NCBI GenBank assembly: GCA_002339345.1
Contig: DDKM01000082.1
Location: forward strand, 16,715 to 28,539
Reading direction: 5' to 3'
Length of the DNA: 11,825 nt
From: Firmicutes bacterium UBA2598
GTDB taxonomy: Bacteria; Bacillota; PH28-bin88
Shown here one piece after another: positions 1 to 5,589 of this stretch. Each line of letters begins with the position of its first letter. Positions within the stretch are counted from its first letter, which is position 1. Made by a program: the position numbers and the translations under genes. Under the pieces are notes generated by a model. That model made no database searches. It was not told where the DNA came from and saw only the letters and a program-made list of their open reading frames with translations.

Positions 1-389
1 AATAGGTACTCTGCATGGCAGCAAAGGCTTGCCAGGACGGGCCACGGATCCGGGATATGCTCTAATACCTCAATAGAGAAGCAAAGATCGTAGTTTCCAT
101 CAATACAGAGATGATCTCCTTCCAGAAACTTCAGATTAGGTGCCTGGTAGTTTCTACGGGCATAATCGATGGCCCGGCGGTCAATATCCATGGCGTCAAC
201 CTTCAAGGCTGGAAAAGCTTTGGCAAGGTAGTATTCATGAAACCCCATACCACAACCATATGAAAGAATTGTCTGCCTGTACGGAATTTCTTGCAGGCAA
301 ATGAGCAAATAAATGAGGCGTAGATACGTCCAGCCTCCCCGCGCGATCATGTACCTTTCCAATTCCGCCAACTCTCGATTATCGTCCAT
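1..389 (-). CDS. SAM-dependent methyltransferase (class I), 3' end outside window
   Basis: The 129 visible codons start at ATG 389, with a GAGGTG ribosome binding site seven bases upstream. They read as a Rossmann-fold methyltransferase: motif I is LSYGCGMGFHE (about residues 42-52), the acidic residue that would hold the SAM ribose is in VDAMDID (about 63-69), and the post-motif block is CFSIEVLEHIPDP (about 107-119). The last block resembles the Methyltransf_11/23 families. Motif I has Tyr-Gly-Cys-Gly where Asp-x-Gly-x-Gly is usual, a mild deviation. The gene overlaps the end of the upstream glycosyltransferase by 43 bases, so it is the fifth gene of the operon and probably translationally coupled. 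The C-terminal half, which would carry acceptor specificity, is not in the window. The likely substrate is a sugar or glycan intermediate, inferred from the neighbours only. Confidence 0.85.
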   Translation of the reverse strand, partial: MDDNRELAELERYMIARGGWTYLRLIYLLICLQEIPYRQTILSYGCGMGFHEYYLAKAFPALKVDAMDIDRRAIDYARRNYQAPNLKFLEGDHLCIDGNYDLCFSIEVLEHIPDPWPVLASLCCHAEYL

Positions 390-1213
390 GGATGCTCACC
401 TCTGGCGTACTTGTCATAGCCGTAATTTTTAAAGCTGGGGGCTTTGCCGCGAAAGCCATCTTCCCAGTAATACTGGGCCGCATCGGCCTTGATCTTTCCT
501 CCCCATTTGGCCTGCAGGCGGATCCGGTTCTGAGGGATGTGCTTATGTCGGCCCGGAGTTCGGGATTCAAAATGGTAGAGGACGCTGGCGGGAACCAGGA
601 CGACCCGGTACCCCAGCTGCCTCACACAAAAACAAAAATCCAGGTCTTCGCAACCATTGATAAAGCCCTCGTCAAATCCCCCGACCAGCTCAAACACCCG
701 CCGGCGGACCAGCATGCAGGCCCCGCTTACCGACTGGAAGTCCCGAGTTTTATTTACATAGGGCGCAGCGCCGGGCGCTCCCCGGTAGATGAGCACCGGC
801 GTAATGGGATTTTCCCTGGCGATCACCACGCCTGCGTGCTGAACGGTCCCATCGGGGTACAACAGTTTACCACCGGCTACGCCAATTTGGGGGCCGGTTT
901 GCATGACCGCCAGCAGCTTTGCCAGCCAGCCGGGCCGGCAAATAGTATCATTATTTAAAAAGCACAGGTACTCGCCGGTAGCTGCCCGGGCCCCCAGGTT
1001 ACAGGCACGGGCAAACCCGGCATTGATGGTATTGGTGATTATTTTGAGTCGGCCTGCCTTCCCCTTCAAGAAAGGTCCAGTGCCATCGGAGGAAGCGTTA
1101 TCCACCACGATGATCTCCCGCTGGATTTGGCTAGTGGTAACAAACAGGGATTCCAGGCATTGCCTTGTATATGCCACCTGGTTGTGCACCGGTATGATTA
1201 TGGACACTGCCAA
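347..1213 (-). CDS. Family 2 glycosyltransferase (rhamnosyltransferase-like)
   Basis: A GT-A fold transferase of about 288 residues, which would use a nucleotide-sugar donor to extend a glycan at the cytoplasmic membrane. Counting from TTG 1219, visible motifs are SIIIPVHNQ (6-14), the nucleotide-binding DNASSDGT (40-47), the DXD-equivalent LNND (88-91), SGACMLVRR (165-173) and the catalytic-base block GGFDEGFINGCEDLDF (180-195). No membrane helix is visible. The longest frame opens at TTG 1219, but the AGGAGG lies only two bases from it. The second TTG, at 1213, has eight-base spacing, so I chose it. That Shine-Dalgarno overlaps the stop of the upstream methyltransferase (TAG 1226-1228). The protein is a close paralogue of the glycosyltransferase at 2047-2856, with over half the residues the same by eye, but it carries about 20 extra C-terminal residues. 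Donor and acceptor cannot be read from sequence. Confidence 0.9.
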   Translation of the reverse strand: MAVSIIIPVHNQVAYTRQCLESLFVTTSQIQREIIVVDNASSDGTGPFLKGKAGRLKIITNTINAGFARACNLGARAATGEYLCFLNNDTICRPGWLAKLLAVMQTGPQIGVAGGKLLYPDGTVQHAGVVIARENPITPVLIYRGAPGAAPYVNKTRDFQSVSGACMLVRRRVFELVGGFDEGFINGCEDLDFCFCVRQLGYRVVLVPASVLYHFESRTPGRHKHIPQNRIRLQAKWGGKIKADAAQYYWEDGFRGKAPSFKNYGYDKYARGEHPWTIIESWRNWKGT

Positions 1214-1225
1214 TTCCAACTCCTC

Positions 1226-2017
1226 CTAAGTCCAGTAATAGCAAATATCACCGGTTGGAACGGGCAGATCAGCTCTCCTGCCATGTTTCTGGGCAAGCAC
1301 AACAAAATACAAGGACTTTTGGATCTCGTCCCTGGTATTCCGTGGTCTACGGGGTGCATGCAAGGAATTGTAATGCTTGGTTCCCGTCCGGTACGGCAAC
1401 AACTGTAACGGTACCCGTATCAGGTGTACCTTTTCCGCATTGGAATTGGCCATGTTCTGAAAGATGATCGGTCTGGCAAAACCTTGGCCGAAACAGGCCA
1501 GTTCCCGGAAATTATGACCGAGGGTCTGGCGAAATTGATCCAGCGTGAACTCAAGGATGTGGTGTGGATTAACCGGCTGAATCCGTTTAGGGGACCAAAC
1601 TTCCTTATTGGGGGTGGAAACCAGAAAAAAGCCGCCAGGTTTTAGTACCCGCCTGACCTCTCCCAGGAACTGCGGGTAATGGTTGAGGTGCTCGATGATT
1701 TCCAGGGCCACTACACCGTCGAAGCTGTTGTCCGGAAACTTGAGATTACAGCAATCTCCTACCTGGAAAATTAAATTGCTAGCCTGGAAATTCCTTTTGG
1801 CATAGGTGACGGCTTCGGGAGAAATATCCACCCCCACCACCTGCTTGGCGCCGTTTGTGGCCAAAAAGGCCGATCCATAGCCGGTGCCACATCCAGCATC
1901 CAAAACTTTTTTCCCTTTTACCAGGCTCTGGGCAAGCAAATACCTGCTCATATGCTTGATATAAAGCTCACAGGTCGCTTCCAGGTGCGGGACCAACCTT
2001 TCGCCAGCAACTTCCAT
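1226..2017 (-). CDS. SAM-dependent methyltransferase (Methyltransf_11 type)
   Basis: A complete class I methyltransferase of about 263 residues. Counting from ATG 2017, it shows motif I VLDAGCGTGYGS (38-49), the SAM-ribose acidic residue in VGVDIS (about 61-66), a GDCCNL adenine-contact region (about 87-92), SFDGVVALEIIEHL (98-111) and LKPGGFFLVSTPN (about 125-137). The frame is open up to an ATG at 2053 that overlaps the previous stop, but that ATG has no ribosome binding site. ATG 2017 (or the adjacent GTG 2020) follows an AAGGGG at good spacing and lies just before the conserved part. A basic, Pro-rich C-terminal third (about 190-263) is not recognised and may hold the acceptor site. Position between two glycosyltransferases suggests O-methylation of a sugar in the growing glycan (inference). 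A ubiquinone/menaquinone-type methyltransferase is less likely given the context. Confidence 0.88.
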   Translation of the reverse strand: MEVAGERLVPHLEATCELYIKHMSRYLLAQSLVKGKKVLDAGCGTGYGSAFLATNGAKQVVGVDISPEAVTYAKRNFQASNLIFQVGDCCNLKFPDNSFDGVVALEIIEHLNHYPQFLGEVRRVLKPGGFFLVSTPNKEVWSPKRIQPVNPHHILEFTLDQFRQTLGHNFRELACFGQGFARPIIFQNMANSNAEKVHLIRVPLQLLPYRTGTKHYNSLHAPRRPRNTRDEIQKSLYFVVLAQKHGRRADLPVPTGDICYYWT

Positions 2018-2046
2018 CACTATTCCCCTTTCCCCAAGACACCGGG

Positions 2047-2856
2047 CTAACATATTTCAGGGGACAGCAGTCCGTCCGTCTGGTAATAACGACCGGCATC
2101 GGCTTTGACTTTACCCTGCCAACGGCTGTTCAAACGCTGCAAGTTTTGCATATTATACCGGTGCCGACCCTCGGTGGCTGACTCATAATGTATCAATACG
2201 CTTCTGGGGGTGTAAACCACCCGCCAACCAGCCTGGCGTACTCGCAGGCAGAAGTCCACATCTTCGTAACCGTTTACATAGACTTCGTCGAAACCCTGCA
2301 GTACTTTAAACAAATCCCGCCGCACCAGCATACAGGCGCCGGTGACAACCTGGAAATCCCGCTCCTTATTAACCTGGGGAACGCTGGCGGGACAGCCCTT
2401 GTAGATATGCTGGGTGCCCAGGGGACGCTCCCGCCGAATCGCCACCCCTGCATGCTGTACTCGCCCGTCGGGATATAATAGCTTGCTGCCCACCACACCG
2501 ATGCGCGGGTCCCGTCGGACTACTGCCACCAAGGCCGCCAGCCAGCCCCTCTGCGGGATGGTATCGTTGTTCAGGAAAACCAGGTACTGGCCCCGTGCGG
2601 CCCCGGCGCCCTGGTTGCAGGCCCTGGCAAAACCAAGGTTGGCTTGGTTGGCGATCACCTTAACCCCAGTTCCCGTCTGGGCAAGAAAATCCCCGGTTTC
2701 GTCGGTGGAGCCATTATTAACGACGATCACCTCGTAAGGGATCCCGGAGGTATTTTGCCACAAGGCTTGCAGGCACTGCCTGGTGTAGGAAAGCCCATTG
2801 TAAGCCGGTATAATTATGGAAACCAGGACCGGTGAATTTCCCATAGATGCACTCAC
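2047..2856 (-). CDS. Family 2 glycosyltransferase, paralogue of the one at 347-1213
   Basis: A GT2 enzyme of about 269 residues counted from GTG 2856. Motifs, in residues from that start: VSIIIPAYN (about 12-20), VVNNGSTDETG (about 46-56), the metal/nucleotide-binding LNND (about 96-99), TGACMLVRR (about 172-180) and GFDEVYVNGYEDVDF (about 188-202), whose ED is the expected catalytic base. The C-terminal block GRHRYNMQNLQRL, followed by a KADAGRYY segment, is shared with its paralogue. GTG 2856 was chosen because a GGGGGTG lies five bases upstream and the codon begins two bases after the TAG of the methyltransferase gene. ATG 2844 is an alternative. The open frame extends further (to 2919), but that part reads into the previous gene. 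Its asparagine NNGS where the paralogue has DNAS may point to a different donor. It probably adds one sugar in the pathway this operon encodes. Confidence 0.9.
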   Translation of the reverse strand: MSASMGNSPVLVSIIIPAYNGLSYTRQCLQALWQNTSGIPYEVIVVNNGSTDETGDFLAQTGTGVKVIANQANLGFARACNQGAGAARGQYLVFLNNDTIPQRGWLAALVAVVRRDPRIGVVGSKLLYPDGRVQHAGVAIRRERPLGTQHIYKGCPASVPQVNKERDFQVVTGACMLVRRDLFKVLQGFDEVYVNGYEDVDFCLRVRQAGWRVVYTPRSVLIHYESATEGRHRYNMQNLQRLNSRWQGKVKADAGRYYQTDGLLSPEIC

Positions 2857-2858
2857 AG

Positions 2859-3575
2859 CTACACCCCCATACCCGCCAGTTGGTCCGTTCGGGTAACAAT
2901 AAAAATCCGGCGATAGCAATCGCCAAAACTTTTTTGACGGGTAAACTCCCCTGGGTTACGCATTGCTGCCTCCCTCAGTTTCCGGTAGGAGGCTGGCCAA
3001 GGCTTAGTCTGTTCCTCGAGGTGTGTTTGCAGCCAGAAATCCAGATTGACATTCCTGATTTCTTCAATCCGAACCCCTGGCATATCGCCTGCTATTTGCA
3101 GCCATAACTGGCGTATCTCCACCACTTCCGGCAAACGGTGCTTTTTATGCTCAGCCAACCAGGGGTTATCTCTTCCGAACCTTTGCTTGAAAGCAGTATT
3201 GTACTTTTCTTCGTAGGTCGAGGTCTTGACCCCGCATGGAAGCCCACACAAGACAGCCTTCCTGGCCAGCCTCCACATTTCCCTGATGGCAGGACCCCTT
3301 TCATTTCTTGACAGGTGTTCCAACACATCCATGCATAAGACAAAGTCAAAGCTGCTATCCGGAAAGGGGATTGCCGTTACATTACCGTGATGTGGCTCCA
3401 AATACGGAGAGATAGGAGGAGGAAAGCTGATATCCAAGCCCACTATCCGTCGTTTGTAAAAACGGGTGATTCCGAAGGATCCGCTTCCCACCTCCAGGAT
3501 TCTGGCTCCTTGAGAAGCGTGGGTTTCCAGGTACTCCACCAACGGTGTGTAACGCATCAAAAGATCTAGGTCCAC
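2859..3575 (-). CDS. SAM-dependent methyltransferase, first gene of the glycan operon
   Basis: A methyltransferase of 238 residues. It has motif I RILEVGSGSFGITRF (25-39), an acidic residue at VGLDIS (45-50), FPDSSFDFVLCMDVLEHL (71-88) and then a region that replaces the usual GG-FL strand with KAVLCGLPCG (106-115). GTG 3575 follows AGGAGA at seven-base spacing. The C-terminal part (about 120-238) is rich in Arg, Lys and Trp and is not recognised. As the first gene after the terminator at 3711-3750, it is probably where operon transcription begins. Its stop codon lies two bases from the next start. It belongs to the same broad fold as the other two methyltransferases here but is more divergent. 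The acceptor is unknown; a sugar hydroxyl or a terminal capping step is an inference from context. Confidence 0.85.
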   Translation of the reverse strand: MDLDLLMRYTPLVEYLETHASQGARILEVGSGSFGITRFYKRRIVGLDISFPPPISPYLEPHHGNVTAIPFPDSSFDFVLCMDVLEHLSRNERGPAIREMWRLARKAVLCGLPCGVKTSTYEEKYNTAFKQRFGRDNPWLAEHKKHRLPEVVEIRQLWLQIAGDMPGVRIEEIRNVNLDFWLQTHLEEQTKPWPASYRKLREAAMRNPGEFTRQKSFGDCYRRIFIVTRTDQLAGMGV

Positions 3576-3620
3576 CGCATCTTCTCCTATCTTGGCTTGA
3601 GGTCAACCAAGTAACCCATT

Positions 3621-3649
3621 TGAATATAAACAAGCTTGAAACCAGGCAA
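3621..3649 (-). promoter_or_regulatory. Weak candidate promoter of the glycan operon
   Basis: The 147 bases between the terminator stem and GTG 3575 hold no gene. The only sigma-A-like pair I see, read on the minus strand, is TTGCCT (3649-3644) with TATTCA (3626-3621) at 17 bases, or TATATT (3628-3623) at 15. Both are poor matches. The operon must start here or read through the terminator. Confidence 0.2.
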
Positions 3650-3710
3650 ACTTCCATCTACAACCAAGATATGCTTCAATTGGTCGGAATGTCATAATCC
3701 GCCGTTATCC

Positions 3711-3750
3711 AAAAAATATTAAACCCTACAGCAAAAGATAGCTGTAGGGT
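3711..3750 (-). terminator. Rho-independent terminator of the radical SAM gene
   Basis: Perfect 10-base inverted repeat ACCCTACAGC / GCTGTAGGGT (3723-3732 and 3741-3750) with an 8-base loop. On the minus strand it is followed by TTAATATTTTTT (3722-3711). It begins 13 bases after the radical SAM stop codon and separates that gene from the glycan operon. Confidence 0.88.
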
Positions 3751-3762
3751 CGTCTGTTGTTC

Positions 3763-5151
3763 TTACAGTATCTCCACCGGGCAACCGGCGAGGGGAACCA
3801 GGTCCAGAAATGACCGGCCGGTCAGGTCCCGCCCCAGGTGGTCAAAGGCGACGGACGGCATTACTACCAGTTCCGGGTGAAAGTCAGGGTACCGGTCCTG
3901 GTACTCCTGTACAGCCCCGATAAAATCCTCTACCACCAGCAGTCCCGCCGCATGGATAGAACCACCGAAAAATTGGCTGTCAACCTGCTGGAAACGAATC
4001 TCCGGCAGGTCCTTTCTTACCCCGGGTTGGGGCGGAAAACGCCCGTCCCGGTGTTGGGCCAGGCCCAGGGGCAGTAAGGCGTACCCAGCCCGAGAGCATA
4101 GCACCAGTACCTGCCGCGCCCCCCGCCGTTTGGCGGTCCTGAGGATATCCGTCACTACCTGGGGGTGCAAGTCATATTCAACTACCAACCCGGAGGTTTC
4201 CCCCTTCCCCTTAGCCAAGGTTACCGTCCAGAGGCGGCCCTGGCGTTCCAGTTCCAGGACAGGGTTGGCGGCCTGCTGTACCAACCGGAAGGCATCCACC
4301 CTGGACCAGGGGGTGCTGCCGTTTACCCCTCTAATTATATCTCCCTGGCTGATGCCTGCCCGGCTGGCGGGAGTGCCAGCCATCACTCCCGCCACAACGG
4401 GGTTTAAGTCAGTTAATTGGGGAGGCTCTATGAGAATTGGCACATCCGTCTCTTGGCCCACCTTTGCCACCAGTTCGGCCACCCCTGCCGCCACACCCGG
4501 CGGCAGGCGTAATTCCGGCGGGGCCAGCCTGGTATACCCGGGCAGAAAAACCCTGATAGTCCTGGCCCCCTTTCGGGCCATAACCTGTAGGGTTTCCCCC
4601 AATTCCTCCCACCCTGTCAGCCAGGGCATAGCCACCACGCTGCCGTGCCATGGGATGCCCGCCTTTACCAGCAAATCCATAGCCTGCACCGTCCGTTCCC
4701 CTCGGGTGTCACCCATCAGGCGCCGGCGCGCTTTTGGACTACAGGTGTTAAGGGATAGATTGACCTCTATAGGCATAACCCCGGCCAGGTCTGCCGCCAC
4801 CCCCGCATCCAGCAGGGAGCCGTTAGTGGTGATACCCATGGGCGTGGTAGAAAACCGGGCTCTAACCATCTGTAGCACCTGGGCAAACTGGGGGTGGGTC
4901 AGGGGTTCCCCCTCCATCACCCGGCTGGCAGACTCCCCAATGACAATCCTCTGGCCGGCATCCAGGAAATCCAGGGTCTCCTTTATTTCAGCCAGACTGC
5001 GGGGAGGCAGGGTATAGGCCTGCACCCCCGGCGGATTCTGGCGATGGCTGCAAAACACACACCGCACATTGCAGCGGGAGGTGATGGCCAGGATGTTGTG
5101 GGTACTGGCTGCCTGCAGTAAGACCGGCAGCGGGGCTATGGTAACCCTCAG
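3763..5151 (-). CDS. Radical SAM protein with internal PDZ and DUF512-like C-terminus; 5' end uncertain
   Basis: The N-terminal part is a radical SAM barrel. The cluster motif CNVRCVFC (Cys codons at 5073, 5061 and 5052) binds a 4Fe-4S cluster for SAM cleavage. Counting from GTG 5067, EGEPLTHP (52-59) matches the GGEP motif, ITTNGSLL (79-86) is the next strand, and NLSLNT (103-108) follows. A PDZ domain covers about 222-290 (VVAGVMAGTPASRAGISQGD). The tail has FFGGSIHAAGLL (366-377) and MPSVAFDHLG (403-412), which resemble the end of DUF512 proteins. The first standard start in frame, GTG 5067, lies inside the cluster motif and loses its first Cys, so translation must begin upstream. In-frame codons run to TGA 5169-5167 with no ATG, GTG or TTG. 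CTG 5151 is given here as a working start. A one-base frameshift after ATG 5159 is the alternative. The reaction is unknown. Confidence 0.8.
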   Translation of the reverse strand: MRVTIAPLPVLLQAASTHNILAITSRCNVRCVFCSHRQNPPGVQAYTLPPRSLAEIKETLDFLDAGQRIVIGESASRVMEGEPLTHPQFAQVLQMVRARFSTTPMGITTNGSLLDAGVAADLAGVMPIEVNLSLNTCSPKARRRLMGDTRGERTVQAMDLLVKAGIPWHGSVVAMPWLTGWEELGETLQVMARKGARTIRVFLPGYTRLAPPELRLPPGVAAGVAELVAKVGQETDVPILIEPPQLTDLNPVVAGVMAGTPASRAGISQGDIIRGVNGSTPWSRVDAFRLVQQAANPVLELERQGRLWTVTLAKGKGETSGLVVEYDLHPQVVTDILRTAKRRGARQVLVLCSRAGYALLPLGLAQHRDGRFPPQPGVRKDLPEIRFQQVDSQFFGGSIHAAGLLVVEDFIGAVQEYQDRYPDFHPELVVMPSVAFDHLGRDLTGRSFLDLVPLAGCPVEIL

Positions 5152-5258
5152 GATACCATCTTCCCTTCATTAGAATTTCGTTTTCCGTGCACGGGGTAAC
5201 CGACTATTTGGCCGGATACCCAACACCTATGTTACTGGTTTATCCTTTCCATGATGCA

Positions 5259-5287
5259 ATCTTATCTGATAAGGACATAGAACTCAA
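5259..5287 (-). promoter_or_regulatory. Candidate sigma-A promoter for the radical SAM gene
   Basis: Read on the minus strand: TTGAGT (5287-5282), a 17-base spacer, then TAAGAT (5264-5259). Each box matches consensus at four of six positions. It would give a leader of about 85-100 bases before the radical SAM coding region. Plausible by position, unproven. Confidence 0.4.
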
Positions 5288-5406
5288 ATCTTATTTCGGG
5301 GCCAAAAGTACCTTGACAGTGAATGCCTCATGATACATGCCGATCCTGGTGTGCAAGCAAGGTTTGTTGTAGGTGTCAAACAACAGTGACGACAATCCTA
5401 GGCTTA

Positions 5407-5433
5407 CTACATTGAGTGTACAAAAAAATGTAG
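5407..5433. promoter_or_regulatory. Inverted repeat, candidate enhancer site for the sigma-54 activator
   Basis: Perfect 7-base arms CTACATT (5407-5413) and AATGTAG (5427-5433) with a 13-base spacer. The site lies about 130-155 bases before the predicted sigma-54 start point, where activator binding sites usually sit. A second, weaker repeat, TTGTT-N10-AACAA, lies a little further upstream. No T-run follows either arm, so it is unlikely to be a terminator. Confidence 0.45.
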
Positions 5434-5536
5434 CCGATCAATATCAGAAAATTATTTTTATCATCATGCAGGGATTGGTATCCTTGTATGGAATGTGCTA
5501 AATTAAACTGGATATTTTAATACAGAAGGGAGCTTT

Positions 5537-5552
5537 TGGCTCAGATTTTGCA
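5537..5552 (+). promoter_or_regulatory. Sigma-54 (-24/-12) promoter
   Basis: TGGCTC-AGATT-TTGCA matches the consensus TGGCAC-N5-TTGCA at all but one fixed position. GG (5538-5539) and GC (5550-5551) are separated by the obligatory 10 bases. The predicted start point is about 5562, which leaves a leader of roughly 28 bases holding an AGGAGGG (5577-5584 region) before ATG 5590. The promoter reads into the sigma-54 activator gene itself. Confidence 0.85.
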
Positions 5553-5589
5553 ACATTTTTGTGGGAAATCTGATTTAGGAGGGAGCTGA

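Larger units (their letters stand above)
5171..5536. other. Divergent intergenic control region
   Basis: About 365 gene-free bases between the radical SAM gene and the sigma-54 promoter. Apart from the minus-strand promoter candidate and the two inverted repeats described separately, it holds a six-codon frame without a ribosome binding site, and nothing else I can support. The 5440-5535 part is distinctly A+T-rich, as is common just before a sigma-54 promoter. Confidence 0.6.

Noticed and set aside
4130..5017. A 295-codon open frame on the plus strand
   Set aside because: It is antisense to the radical SAM gene. Its translation is Ser/Arg/Pro-rich without any motif, and no ribosome binding site precedes it.
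5170..5170. ATG 5170 as the radical SAM start
   Set aside because: It is out of frame with the radical SAM protein and has no ribosome binding site. Its frame gives a protein without the cluster motif.
5494..5516. Sigma-A-like promoter (TTGGTA region with TAAATT) ahead of the activator
   Set aside because: Boxes and spacing are poor compared with the near-consensus -24/-12 element just downstream.
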